48,061 nucleotides of DNA from Rubrobacter aplysinae (GCF_001029505.1 NZ_LEKH01000021.1:1-48061); one strand, 5' to 3'; positions 16,463-28,809 are shown, numbered from the stretch's first letter. The notes: generated by a model from the sequence alone, not told the origin. Translations and numbers: made by a program.

Positions 16463-16714
16463 TTGGCTAGTGAGATCATGGCGAACATAGAGCGGCTCTC
16501 GCGGGAGAAGGAGGAGCTCGAGTCCCGGGAAGCCGAGCGCCCCACCGATACCGGGGCCCGCGACAGGCTGCAAAACGTCGAGCACGCCCTGGACGTCCTC
16601 TGGGACCTCAGGCGGCGGGAGATGTCCGGCGAGCACGTGCAGCTAGACGACGATTTCCTGGACCGCTACAACGTATCCCCCGGAGACGACGCCCCGGACT
16701 CGTCCGGCAGTTAG
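16463..16714 (+). CDS. DUF2630 family protein
   Basis: An 83-residue, highly charged helical protein. The pattern SEIMANIERLSREKEELESRE, then RLQNVEHALDVLWDLRRRE and a tail with V-x-x-Y-like DRYNVSP, matches the actinobacterial DUF2630 family, whose function is unknown. The TTG start at 16463 has GAGGAGAGAGGG upstream and gives the N-terminus expected from the family; ATG 16478 is the alternative. It is convergent with the next gene. Confidence 0.78.
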   Translation: MASEIMANIERLSREKEELESREAERPTDTGARDRLQNVEHALDVLWDLRRREMSGEHVQLDDDFLDRYNVSPGDDAPDSSGS

Positions 16715-16740
16715 GGCAGATTAGGGGCGGTTAGGAGGGC
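16711..16740 (+). repeat. Three imperfect 10-bp tandem repeats at the DUF2630 stop
   Basis: TTAGGGCAGA, TTAGGGGCGG and TTAGGAGGGC follow each other exactly, the first containing the DUF2630 TAG stop. A small hairpin (GCCCG/CGGGC, 16739-16751) follows and lies between two convergent genes, where it might act as a weak bidirectional terminator. Confidence 0.45.
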
Positions 16741-16751
16741 CCGTAACGGGC

Positions 16752-17024
16752 TTACTGCTGGCGATTCTCCGGGTCCAGCTCTCCCGACTCGAAAGCCTCC
16801 TGCATCTTCTCGCGGGCGGCCTCCACGATCTTCGGGTCCGAGAGGAGGTCGTCTATCTGGTCCCCGCTCATGTTGCGGCGGACGTACTCCTCTCCGGCTA
16901 TGTCCTCCAGCACCGCGCCCTCGCCTATGCGGTGGACCACGTACTCGAGCACCCGCTGCTCACGGGCGGAATGCCCCCGGCCACCGAAGATCCGGGCCCA
17001 GAACGACTTTTTCTCTTCGGACAT
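16752..17024 (-). CDS. Small conserved hypothetical protein
   Basis: A 90-residue soluble protein that I do not recognise. It starts MSEEKKSFWARIFGG, has a helical centre (REQRVLEYVVHRIGEG then VLEDIAGEEYVRRNMS) and an acidic C-terminus. ATG 17024 has GGAGAG 3 nt upstream. The good Shine-Dalgarno and amino-acid composition (not the Arg/Pro-rich look of shadow frames) support a real gene. It is convergent with the DUF2630 gene. Confidence 0.68.
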   Translation of the reverse strand: MSEEKKSFWARIFGGRGHSAREQRVLEYVVHRIGEGAVLEDIAGEEYVRRNMSGDQIDDLLSDPKIVEAAREKMQEAFESGELDPENRQQ

Positions 17025-17115
17025 ATCTCTCCTTCGAGCCGTGAACAGCCGTAAATACTCCCTACCGGAGTGTATCCGGTGGCGGACGTCCCGTACAGAG
17101 AGGTCTTCGATGGCC

Positions 17116-17562
17116 TCAGGCGCGCCCGGCGAGGCTCCGCAGGTCTTCTCCGGTTATGCGATAAACCGTCCACCCGTCCATCGGGACCGCGCCCAGAGAC
17201 TCGTAGAAGCCGATGGCCGGCTCGTTCCACTTCAGCACCGACCACTCCAGCCGGCCGCACCCGCGCTCCCGCGCAAGCTCCGCCACCCGGCTTAGTAGCG
17301 CCACCCCCAGGCCGGAGCCCCGGAACCCGGGCCGGACGTACAGGTCCTCCAGGTAGAGGCCGGGACGCCCGAGAAAGGTCGAGAAGTTGTGGAAGAACAG
17401 GGCGAACCCAGCCGGCTCTCCCCCGGCGTACCCGAGCAGCGCCTCGGCCACCGGACGTTCACCGAACAGAGACTCCCTGAAATCCTCTTCGGTGGCGACG
17501 ACCTCGTGCGAGAGATGCTCGTACTCGGCGAGCTCCCGGACGAGGGCCAGGATCAGGGGCAC
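17116..17562 (-). CDS. GNAT-family N-acetyltransferase (SSAT-like)
   Basis: An acetyl-CoA-dependent N-acetyltransferase. Motif A is seen in LEDLYVRPGFRGSGLGVALL (acetyl-CoA pyrophosphate loop R-G-x-G-x-G/A) and motif B in RLEWSVLKWNEPAIGFYESLGA, resembling spermidine/spermine and diamine acetyltransferases. GTG 17562 is the first canonical start, but the frame continues upstream as EIEVRPATGED, which looks like the normal first beta strand of the fold. The real start may be a non-canonical ATA at 17619 overlapping the asd stop, or ATC at 17592. It is the last gene of the metX-asd transcript. Confidence 0.82.
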   Translation of the reverse strand: MPLILALVRELAEYEHLSHEVVATEEDFRESLFGERPVAEALLGYAGGEPAGFALFFHNFSTFLGRPGLYLEDLYVRPGFRGSGLGVALLSRVAELARERGCGRLEWSVLKWNEPAIGFYESLGAVPMDGWTVYRITGEDLRSLAGRA

Positions 17563-17615
17563 GTCCTCCCCGGTCGCCGGGCGGACCTCGATCTCCGCCG
17601 CGCCGGATACCCTCC

Positions 17616-18590
17616 CTATACCCGGCTCCCGACGAGCGTCTCCGCTATCTGCACCGCGTTGGTGGCCGCGCCCTTGAGCAGGTTATCCGAGACGCACCAG
17701 TAGCTTATGGCGCCTGGAGAGCCTTCCTCCACCCGCACCCGGCCGACGTAGGTGCCGGGCTCGCCGACGGTTTCGAGCGGCGTCGGGTAGTCGTCCTTGT
17801 CGCCGGAGAAGACTAGGCCCGGCGCGTTCGAGAAGACGTCGAGCACGGCTTCGAGGCTGGCCTCGCGGGTGGTCTCGACGTAGACGCTCTCGGAGTGGCC
17901 GGTGTGGACGGGGATGCGCACCGTGGTCGGGTAGACCGGGAGGTCCGGGAGGCCCAGGATCTTGGCCGACTCGTCCTTCATCTTGCGCTCCTCGGTGGTG
18001 TAGCCATCATCGCCGACGGAGCCGATGAGCGGGATGGCGTTGCCCGAGATCTCCTTCGGGTACACCCCTTCGCCGCCGGGCAGACCCTCCAGCGCCTCCA
18101 CGCCGCCGCGTCCGGAGCCCGAGACGGCCTGGTATGTAGAGACGATCACCTTCTCCAAGCCGAACTCCCGGGCCAGCGGCGCCAGCGGCACGACCATCGT
18201 GGTCGTGGAGCAGTTCGGGCTCGCGATGATTCCCTTGTGATCGCGCAGGGCGTCGGCGTTGACCTCCGGCACGACCAGAGGAACCTCGGGGTCGAGCCGG
18301 AAGTCCGACCCGTTATCTATAACGACCGCGCCGCGGGCGACGGCCTCGGGGGCTAGCTGCATGGCCGCGCCCTTCTCGCCCTCGGTCCCGGCGAAGAGGG
18401 CGTAGTCCACGCCCTCAAAGGCCGAGGCTTCGGCGACTCTTACGTCGAACTCCTCGCCCTGTATCTCCACCCGGCGCGCCGTGCGGGCCAGGACGCGGAT
18501 CTCATCCGCCGGAAAGTCCCGCCGCCGCAGTTCGGAGACCAGCCTCTCCCCGACGAGCCCCGCCCCGACCACCGCTACCGTATATCCCAT
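17616..18590 (-). CDS. asd: Aspartate-semialdehyde dehydrogenase
   Basis: It reduces aspartyl phosphate to aspartate semialdehyde, feeding lysine, threonine and methionine synthesis. The NADP-binding GAGLVG lies at 9-14. The catalytic Cys is C127 in SPNCSTTTMV, with substrate-binding R225 and catalytic-region H229/H232 in RIPVHTGHSES. The 324-residue length is slightly below the usual 330-345. ATG 18590 lies 6 nt after hom with GGAGGAGAG upstream. It belongs to the SAM-riboswitch-led aspartate-family operon. Confidence 0.95.
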   Translation of the reverse strand: MGYTVAVVGAGLVGERLVSELRRRDFPADEIRVLARTARRVEIQGEEFDVRVAEASAFEGVDYALFAGTEGEKGAAMQLAPEAVARGAVVIDNGSDFRLDPEVPLVVPEVNADALRDHKGIIASPNCSTTTMVVPLAPLAREFGLEKVIVSTYQAVSGSGRGGVEALEGLPGGEGVYPKEISGNAIPLIGSVGDDGYTTEERKMKDESAKILGLPDLPVYPTTVRIPVHTGHSESVYVETTREASLEAVLDVFSNAPGLVFSGDKDDYPTPLETVGEPGTYVGRVRVEEGSPGAISYWCVSDNLLKGAATNAVQIAETLVGSRV

Positions 18591-18596
18591 AACTCG

Positions 18597-19693
18597 CTAA
18601 CTCTCCTCCGTGTCTCGCGGGCCATCCGACTCTGCTACGGCCTTGTTTACTATGTCGAGGATATCGTAGACGACGCCACTCGCGGTGCGGTGCGGTCCAG
18701 CCCCCGGCCCGGTGACCGTGAGGGTCACGTCGTCGTAGCGCCGGGTGTGGAAGTCGAAGACGTTCTCGGGGCCGTCTATGGGGCCAAACGGGCTCTCGAC
18801 CGGCGTGTCCATGAGGCCGACCTCTACCGGGCCGTCCTTCGGGATCGTCGCCAGATAGCGCAGCATGTGCCCCGCCTCGACGGAGTTCAGCCGCTCGGCG
18901 AAGGCGTCGTCGGCCTCCGGCAACCGCCGCATGAACTCCTCCTGCGGCACGTCCTCCAGACCCTCGGGGACCAGGGACTCGTACGGTATATCTCCAAGCT
19001 CGATCTCACGTCCTATCGTCCGAGCCAGGATTATGGCCTTGCGGGCCACGTCCAGACCGGATAGGTCGTCCCGGGGATCGGGTTCGGCGTAGTGCAGGTC
19101 CACCGCCTCTCGTACCGCTTCGGAGAACGACCGGCCCGACTCGACCGCGCTCATTATGAAGCCGAGCGTGCCGGATGGGCTGGCCTGTATCTCGAAGACC
19201 TCGTCGCCGCTTTCGAGCAGGTACTTGAGGGTCGAGATTATCGGCATGCCGGCCCCGACGGTCGCCTCGTACCACAGCCGGTCCGGGGTCTCGGAGATCA
19301 GACGGTGGTAGTCCGCGCTCGGCCCGGAGAGCGGCCCCTTGTTGGAGAGCACCAGAAAGGAGCCGTTCCGGACCCCGGCGAGGTCCTGTGGAAACGTGCC
19401 GCCGTGTACCGCGAGATCCACCACGATCCGCGTCACGCCCGGCTCGGGCTCGCTGGCGAGCACGCTATCCAGGGGCTCAACGCCGAGCTCAGAGAGGCTC
19501 CCGCCGCCTTCCTTGAGCTTTACCGCCCGCGGCAGCAGGTCCTCGCCCACCAGCGCGCCCGAGGTGTCGGCCACGGCGTGGTAGCGGACGTCTATGCCGT
19601 GGCGCTCGCGCCACCGCTTGCGCTCTTCGAGCACGATCTGGGCCGTCGCCCGGCCGACGTGCCCGAGGCCGAGCTGCACCAGCTCAACGCGTC

Positions 19694-19697
<4 letters not shown>
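18597..19697 (-). CDS. hom: Homoserine dehydrogenase, ThrA-type, without ACT domain
   Basis: It reduces aspartate semialdehyde to homoserine. The N-terminal nucleotide-binding segment is LVQLGLGHVGRATAQIV, and the catalytic region includes VLSNKGPLSG, YEATVGAGMPII and PSGTLGFIMS. The 366 residues resemble the dehydrogenase half of bifunctional ThrA more than the ~430-residue Hom with C-terminal ACT domain, so feedback control probably rests on the kinase. The GTG start overlaps the lysC stop as GTGA, giving strong coupling; this reads like a split thrA. Confidence 0.93.
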
Positions 19698-23550
<3,853 letters not shown>

Positions 23551-23605
23551 ATTCGGTAGTAATGCAGCCTCCTCTCTTCCGCAAGGTGAACAGGTTTTCG
23601 CCAAC

Positions 23606-23636
23606 GGCTCCGTTATTCAGTCATTCAGCCGGAGCC
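23606..23636 (-). promoter_or_regulatory. Leader hairpin covering a possible metX ribosome-binding site
   Basis: GGCTCCG pairs with CGGAGCC (7 bp, 17-nt loop) on the minus strand; GGAG in the 3' arm ends 3 nt before TTG 23604. The hairpin may be part of the riboswitch expression platform, hiding the translation start. Confidence 0.4.
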
Positions 23637-23660
23637 ATCCTACGCGCAACCCGCTCGGTA

Positions 23661-23683
23661 GAAGAGGCCGTCTACGGCTCTTC
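23661..23683 (-). promoter_or_regulatory. Hairpin at the 3' edge of the riboswitch (expression platform candidate)
   Basis: GAAGAG plus CCG pairs with CGG and CTCTTC with one bulged base, immediately after the P1 stem of the aptamer. It shares its first base with P1, so the two stems may compete. No U-tract follows. Confidence 0.4.
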
Positions 23684-23800
23684 CCACATCTTCCAGGGCG
23701 CTGCTCACGCCCTGCTGGACTTGGCACCTCGCGGCTATATGCCGCCGCCGGTTGCCGCGGTTTCTCGGGGCCAGTTCCCTCCGCCGCTCTCGATGCGAGT
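23683..23800 (-). promoter_or_regulatory. SAM-I (S-box) riboswitch
   Basis: Read on the minus strand, the S-box consensus elements appear in order. They are CATCGAGAG with the kink-turn GGCGGAGGGAAC, then TGGCCC, the CGGCAACC core, GGTGCCAAGTCC, the P4 hairpin CAGGGCG/CGCCCTG, and GAAGATG closing P1. P1 pairs CTCGCATC with GATGTGGG, with two G-U pairs. S-box RNAs bind S-adenosylmethionine and usually switch methionine genes off. It lies 130 nt upstream of metX on the same strand and just after a promoter, so control of the metX-metY-lysC-hom-asd operon follows. Confidence 0.9.
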
Positions 23801-23815
23801 CCGCGCTAAGCCGGG

Positions 23816-23844
23816 ATGCTAAAGCACCGGCCTCCCGCCGTCAA
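23816..23844 (-). promoter_or_regulatory. Promoter of the SAM-riboswitch/aspartate-family operon
   Basis: TTGACG (23839-23844), a 17-nt spacer and TAGCAT (23816-23821) on the minus strand. The predicted start near 23809 is just upstream of the P1 stem of the S-box aptamer, as expected. Confidence 0.65.
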
Positions 23845-23906
23845 GATACGCGGGCGCTGCACAGACCCTATAAACAGCACCTGTACAGACCCGGGCCGCA
23901 GGGCTG

Positions 23907-23912
23907 TATAGT
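23907..23912 (+). promoter_or_regulatory. Candidate -10 element for proS
   Basis: TATAGT lies 47 nt before the proS ATG. Upstream, TGTACA (23882-23887) is only a weak -35 at 19-nt spacing, so the assignment is tentative. Confidence 0.3.
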
Positions 23913-23959
23913 AAGCATACGCTGGTAATCCGAGAGACTTTTTCCGGGAGGTAACTTTC

Positions 23960-25738
23960 ATGCGCATGAGCGGGATGTTCGGCCACACACTAAGAGGCAA
24001 CCCATCCGAGGCGGAGACCGAGGGGCACCGGCTACTCGTGCGGGCCGGCTTCATGCGCCAGCTCGCGAGCGGAATCTTCTCCTACCTCCCGCTCGCCCAC
24101 CGGGCGCTCGGCAAGGTGGAAGGGATAGTGCGGGAGGAGATGGACCGTATCGGTGGCCAGGAGATGAAGATGCCCGTCGTACACCCGGCCGACCTGTGGC
24201 AGGAGACCGGCCGGTGGTACCAGATCGGCTCGGAGCTAGGCCGGTTCAAGGACAAGAACGACCGCGACATGGTGCTCGCCATGACCCACGAGGAGGTCGT
24301 TGCGGACCTCATCCGGCGGGAGATCTCCTCCTACCGCCAGCTACCGGCGTTTATATACCAGATCCAGACCAAGTGGCGCGACGACCCCCGCCCCCGCTCC
24401 GGCCTCATCCGGGCGCGCGAGTTCACGATGAAGGACGCCTACAGCCTCGACGCCGACGAGGAGGGCCTGGACCGTCGGTACCGGGCCGGCTACTCCGCGT
24501 ACTTCAACGTCTTCCACCGCTGCGGCCTGCCATCCGTCGCCGTGGACTCGGACGTCGGCATGATGGGCGGCACCCAGGCCCACGAGTTCATGTACCTCTC
24601 CCCGATAGGCGAGGACACGCTAATCCTCTGCGACAACTGCGGCTACACGGCGAATCGCCAGATCTCAGGTCTAGCAAAACCCGCCGCCGAAAGGGAAGAC
24701 GAGAAGCCGCTTGAGAAGGTCGAGACACCCGGCACCGACACCATCCTCTCGCTCGCGAAGTATCTCGGCGTACCGACCTCGAAGACCGCAAAGGCCATCT
24801 TCGCCGTCGCGAGCTTCGAGAACGCCGGGGAGGGAGAGTCCGAGCGGTTCGTGATCGCGGTTGTGCGGGGCGACATGGACTACAACGACACCAAGCTCCT
24901 AAACGCCGTCGGGGCAGACGACCTGCGCCCGGCGCGGGAGGAGGAGATCCGGGCCGCCGGGGCCGAGCCGGGCTACGGTTCCCCCATCGGCGCGAAGGCG
25001 CTCGTGGTGGCGGACGACGCGATTGCGGACTCCCCGAACCTCGTCGCCGGGGCGAACGAGCCCGGCTACCACTACACGAACGTGAACCTCAGTCGCGACT
25101 TCGAGGCCGACGTGGTGACCGACATCGCGGTGGCGGAGGCGGGCTCGGGCTGCCCGGCGTGTGGCGAGCCGGTGCGGGCCGAGCGCGGCGTGGAGGTCGG
25201 GAACATCTTCAAGCTCGGCACCAAGTACACCGAGGCCCTCGGGGCGAGCTTTTTGGACGCGGAGGGCGTGTCGAAGCCCGTGATCATGGGCTCCTACGGC
25301 ATCGGGATCGGGCGGCTCCTGAACTGTGTCGCCGAGGAGCACCGGGATGATGACGGCCTGATCTGGCCCGTCTCCATCGCCCCCTACCAGGTCCACCTCA
25401 TCGCCTCCGAGCAGACCGCCACACGGGCCGCCGAGCTGTACGAGACCCTATCCGAAGCCGGTTTCGAGGTGCTCTACGATGACCGGGAGGAGTCGCTCGG
25501 GCCGAAGTTCAAGGACGCCGACCTCATAGGTCTTCCCTTGCGGCTCACGCTCACCCCACGCTCGCTGGAGAACGGCGGCGTCGAGCTCAAGGAGCGCGAA
25601 AGCGGCGAGACCGAGGTGGCCGCGTTCGAGGAGGTGAGCGAGAGGGTCGGGGAGCGTCTCTCCGCGCTCCGGGAAAAGCTGGACCGCTCGGTCGTGGAGG
25701 TGCCGTTCGGCGAGCAGCCCGCGAGCTGGCTCACATAA
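23960..25738 (+). CDS. proS: Prolyl-tRNA synthetase, bacterial type with editing domain
   Basis: It charges tRNA-Pro. The class II core is visible: SGIFSYLPLAHRALGKVE near the N-terminus, motif 2 around RPRSGLIRAREFTMKDAYSLD (about 150-170) and motif 3 as GSYGIGIGRLL. Between motifs 2 and 3 (about 220-400) lies the INS editing domain, with YLGVPTSKTAKAIF typical for clearing Ala-tRNA-Pro. The C-terminal anticodon-binding domain starts near APYQVHLI. At 592 residues it is a full-length prokaryote-type ProS. ATG 23960 follows GGGAGG by 8 nt. It is divergent from the metX operon. Confidence 0.97.
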   Translation: MRMSGMFGHTLRGNPSEAETEGHRLLVRAGFMRQLASGIFSYLPLAHRALGKVEGIVREEMDRIGGQEMKMPVVHPADLWQETGRWYQIGSELGRFKDKNDRDMVLAMTHEEVVADLIRREISSYRQLPAFIYQIQTKWRDDPRPRSGLIRAREFTMKDAYSLDADEEGLDRRYRAGYSAYFNVFHRCGLPSVAVDSDVGMMGGTQAHEFMYLSPIGEDTLILCDNCGYTANRQISGLAKPAAEREDEKPLEKVETPGTDTILSLAKYLGVPTSKTAKAIFAVASFENAGEGESERFVIAVVRGDMDYNDTKLLNAVGADDLRPAREEEIRAAGAEPGYGSPIGAKALVVADDAIADSPNLVAGANEPGYHYTNVNLSRDFEADVVTDIAVAEAGSGCPACGEPVRAERGVEVGNIFKLGTKYTEALGASFLDAEGVSKPVIMGSYGIGIGRLLNCVAEEHRDDDGLIWPVSIAPYQVHLIASEQTATRAAELYETLSEAGFEVLYDDREESLGPKFKDADLIGLPLRLTLTPRSLENGGVELKERESGETEVAAFEEVSERVGERLSALREKLDRSVVEVPFGEQPASWLT

Positions 25739-26079
25739 GGCTTGCCCAAGGCTCACGTACGAATCCAGGTACGGGCTCATACGGTAGCCCGGAGCCTTGA
25801 AACGCGGGCCGATATGCCCGAGTATTCTCGGCGTTCCCGGCGGCGCGAGCGGGGCCCGCACGTGGAGGGTGTGCAGGGCGCGCAACCCGATGCCCGTGAT
25901 CCCGTATTACACCGGTGTATCCAGAGGACCGGAGGGGTGAGTCCGGACACCGGCACCGTATAGCGGCGCTTTCCCGCCGCCCGCGCCTCCGGTCAGAGGC
26001 GGGAACCCGGTTGAAACCAGGGCCTCCCGAAAGGTAGTTAAAAGGCAGAGCAAAAGAGCAGAGCGGACGGACTGACACG
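25739..26079. other. Intergenic stretch without a recognised gene
   Basis: No protein or RNA gene is recognised. It holds a perfect 12-bp palindrome TACACCGGTGTA at 25908-25919 and a small hairpin CGCCTC/GAGGCG at 25984-26001. TATAGC near 25959 might be a -10 for the downstream membrane-protein gene. Open frames crossing it show the Arg/Pro-rich look of shadows. Confidence 0.4.
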
Positions 26080-27816
26080 ATGCACAAGCAAAACAAGCGC
26101 GGCCTCCTGCTCACGCTGGCGTTTCTCTCGGTCGTGCCCGCGGCCGCCCACCTCGCCTACTCCTGGATGGGCTTCAGCCCGACCGACGACGGCTTCACCC
26201 TGGCGTACAGCCGACGCCTGCTGGAGGGACAGGTGCCGCACCTGGACTTCATCATCATCCGCCCCCCACTCTCTCCCCTGCTACACGCGCCTTTCGTCCT
26301 CCTCGGCGGGGAGTACATGTACTGGATCTCACGCCTCTTCGTGTGGTTCGAGTTCGCCGTCATGGCCTGGGCCTGGGTAAGCGCCGCCGGACACGTCTTC
26401 GAACGCGCCTCCGGCCGATCCTTCGGGGCCACCGTCAAGGTGCTACTCGGTCTCGTGGCCTTCGCCGCCTCGGCCCAGCACTTCGTCATAACGGCCTGGC
26501 ACACCATAGACGGCCTCTTTCTGGCCTCTATCGGGGCGTGGCTGCTCGTCTCCCGCCAGGGCTCGGGAGGTAGAGCGCCCGGCTATCTGGGCTATCTGGG
26601 ATACCTGCTGATCGGGGCCGCCTATCTGGTGAAGCAGAGCTTTATCTTCATGCCGCCGCTTTTCCTGCTCGCGCTCGGGGACTGGCGCAGGGCCCGGTAC
26701 TGGATAGCCTCCGCGATACCCGGGCTCCTGTACTTGGCCTACCTCCTCGCGACCGGCGCGCTGCCGGACGCCTTCGAGCAGCTAACCTCCCAGACCAGCG
26801 TGGTATCGGCGGGTGTGATCAGCTACCTCAACTACGCCGTCGTCCTGGGCCTGATAATCGGGGCGGCCTCGACGCTGCTGATAGTGGCGGGACACAGGCT
26901 GCCGGGGCGGGGTGGCGACGCCGGGAGCCCGCGCCTGCCGGAGACTGCCGGGGCGCTCGCCTTGGCCGGACTCCCCATAGGCGTCACGGCGGTCGGGATG
27001 GTTCTGGACAGCCTCTCCACCATAGCCTTCGGCATCTTCGGCATGCTGCTCGGGGTGGTCGTCGTAACGCTCGGCCCGGCGCTCTACCGGGGAGGCTGGC
27101 GGCTAAGAGAGAACGTAGACCCCGCGCGCCTGGCGATACTCGCCCTGATCCTGGGCTGGAGCAGCTCCCTGTCCTTCGGGTATAACACCCCGTCGCTCGC
27201 CCTGGGGCCGATGATCGTCGCGCTCGCGGCGTTCGCCTACCCGACACTCGTCCCCGCTCCCCATCGCGGGGGAGCGGCCTCTCACGCGTCGCGCTCGCGG
27301 TTGGCGCGGGGCCTGCTGATCGCCGTCGCCCTCGCGCTGGTCATCAGCTTCGGGTGGAGCAGGACCTACTACATCTACCGTCAACCCTCCGCCGGAGAGC
27401 TAACGAAGCCGGCGGGTGAGGTGCTACCCGGAGGACGGCTCATCTACACGGACGGGCCAACCCACGAGTTCCTGAGGGAGATCCGGGAGGGACGCCGCAT
27501 GGCCGAGCGGCGGGGCAAGGAGTACGCAATAGTCCCGCAGGCCGCGGGATACTGGCCGCAGGCCGAGCAGCCCAACCCCCTGCCCATAGACTGGCCCTGG
27601 TCCGTCGAGCTCGCCACGCCGGAGCTTAGAGACCGCGTAAAGGACGACCTCGAGGCCGGACGCGGAGAGACGATAGTCCTGGCCCAGAAGGTGGACGCCT
27701 TCGAGCTGTCGTTCGGCCCGGAGCCCGCGACGGGCGAGATGTACGAGGTGCTGCGCTACGTCCGCGAAAACTGGGAGAAGACCGGCGAGACCAGGTACTT
27801 CGAGATCTACGAGTAG
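26080..27816 (+). CDS. Polytopic membrane protein, GT-C glycosyltransferase-like
   Basis: A 578-residue protein with about ten hydrophobic spans through residue ~435 and a C-terminal soluble part of ~140 residues. After the first span, DDGFTLAYSRRLLEGQVPHLDF followed by RPPLSP in the first loop resembles ArnT/PMT-type GT-C enzymes, which use lipid-linked sugar donors and place an acidic pair in this loop. The specific substrate is not recognisable. In-frame GYLGYLGYL reflects a short internal repeat. ATG 26080 has only a weak ribosome-binding site. It stands alone between proS and a convergent transporter gene. Confidence 0.7.
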   Translation: MHKQNKRGLLLTLAFLSVVPAAAHLAYSWMGFSPTDDGFTLAYSRRLLEGQVPHLDFIIIRPPLSPLLHAPFVLLGGEYMYWISRLFVWFEFAVMAWAWVSAAGHVFERASGRSFGATVKVLLGLVAFAASAQHFVITAWHTIDGLFLASIGAWLLVSRQGSGGRAPGYLGYLGYLLIGAAYLVKQSFIFMPPLFLLALGDWRRARYWIASAIPGLLYLAYLLATGALPDAFEQLTSQTSVVSAGVISYLNYAVVLGLIIGAASTLLIVAGHRLPGRGGDAGSPRLPETAGALALAGLPIGVTAVGMVLDSLSTIAFGIFGMLLGVVVVTLGPALYRGGWRLRENVDPARLAILALILGWSSSLSFGYNTPSLALGPMIVALAAFAYPTLVPAPHRGGAASHASRSRLARGLLIAVALALVISFGWSRTYYIYRQPSAGELTKPAGEVLPGGRLIYTDGPTHEFLREIREGRRMAERRGKEYAIVPQAAGYWPQAEQPNPLPIDWPWSVELATPELRDRVKDDLEAGRGETIVLAQKVDAFELSFGPEPATGEMYEVLRYVRENWEKTGETRYFEIYE

Positions 27817-27843
27817 AGAGCCCCCAGCGCCCTCCCCATCACC

Positions 27844-28809
27844 TCACACCACCCGCGGCTTACGCTCGCCGCCGGGCTCGGCGTCGCCCACGGGTCTGCG
27901 ACTCCAGAAGGTCGCCAGCGCCGGGCCGGAGACATTGTGCCACACGCTGAACACGGCCCCCGGAAGCGCCGCGACCGGCCCGAAGTAGGTCGTGGCGAGC
28001 GCGGCGGCGAGCCCGGAGTTCTGCATCCCGACCTCTACCACCATCGCCCGCCGCTGAGACGGAGTTATCTTCAAGGCGCTCGCCACCCCGTAGCCGAGAG
28101 CGTAGCCCGAGAGGTTGTGGAGCACCACGACCAGCAGCACCAGCGGACCTACGGTCAAGAGGCTCCCCGAGCTGGCCGCCACGACCGCAGCCACGATCAC
28201 CACTATCGCCACCACAGAGACCAGCGGCAGCACGGGACGTACCCGCCGCACCACGCCCCCGAACAAGGTGTTCACCGCAACCCCGGCCGCCACCGGCAGG
28301 AGCACGATCTGCACTATGGACCAGAACAGCCCCGCCGCATCCACCGGCAGCCAGGTCCCCGTTAGGAGGAGCATCAAGAGCGGCGTCAGCAGTGGCGCGA
28401 GCACGGTGGATACCGCCGTCATGGAGACCGATAGCGAGACGTCGCCGCGCGCCAGGTAGGTGATGACGTTCGAAGCCGTCCCGCCCGGACAGCAGCCGAG
28501 CAATATCACGCCCGCCGCAAGCTCTGGCGGCAGCCGCAGCGCAAGCGCCAGCAAGAACGCGACGATAGGCATGATCGTGAACTGCCCCGCCACCCCGATA
28601 GCCACCCCCGCCGGACGCCGGAAGACCCGCGCGAAGTCCGAGGTCGTGAGCGTCAGCCCCATCCCGAACATCACGAGCCCGAGCAGCGGCGCAATGTATC
28701 CCGTAAGCGCCGCCAGCGGCGACACGAAGAAGCCAACGGCCGCGCCCAACACCACCCAGAGCGCGAAGTATTTACCCGCTATGTCGCCAACCCGCTCAAC
28801 TACCGCCAT
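27844..28809 (-). CDS. Bile acid:sodium symporter (BASS) family transporter
   Basis: A 321-residue membrane protein with about nine or ten hydrophobic segments. The family signature GCCPGGTASNVITYLARGD occurs near residue 105-125, and GLVMFGMGLTLTTSDFARVFRRP near residues 43-65 is typical of bacterial BASS proteins. In bacteria such carriers move organic anions such as pantoate or keto acids with sodium; the substrate here is unknown. ATG 28809 has GGAGG 4 nt upstream. It is convergent with the GT-C gene and lies 87 bp downstream of ilvA on the same strand. Confidence 0.9.
   Translation of the reverse strand: MAVVERVGDIAGKYFALWVVLGAAVGFFVSPLAALTGYIAPLLGLVMFGMGLTLTTSDFARVFRRPAGVAIGVAGQFTIMPIVAFLLALALRLPPELAAGVILLGCCPGGTASNVITYLARGDVSLSVSMTAVSTVLAPLLTPLLMLLLTGTWLPVDAAGLFWSIVQIVLLPVAAGVAVNTLFGGVVRRVRPVLPLVSVVAIVVIVAAVVAASSGSLLTVGPLVLLVVVLHNLSGYALGYGVASALKITPSQRRAMVVEVGMQNSGLAAALATTYFGPVAALPGAVFSVWHNVSGPALATFWSRRPVGDAEPGGERKPRVV

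Noticed and set aside
25925-25960. GTGAGTCCGGAC-like string recalling an RNase P RNA motif
   Set aside because: The surrounding 300+ nt of conserved RNase P structure is absent; similarity is limited to a few bases.
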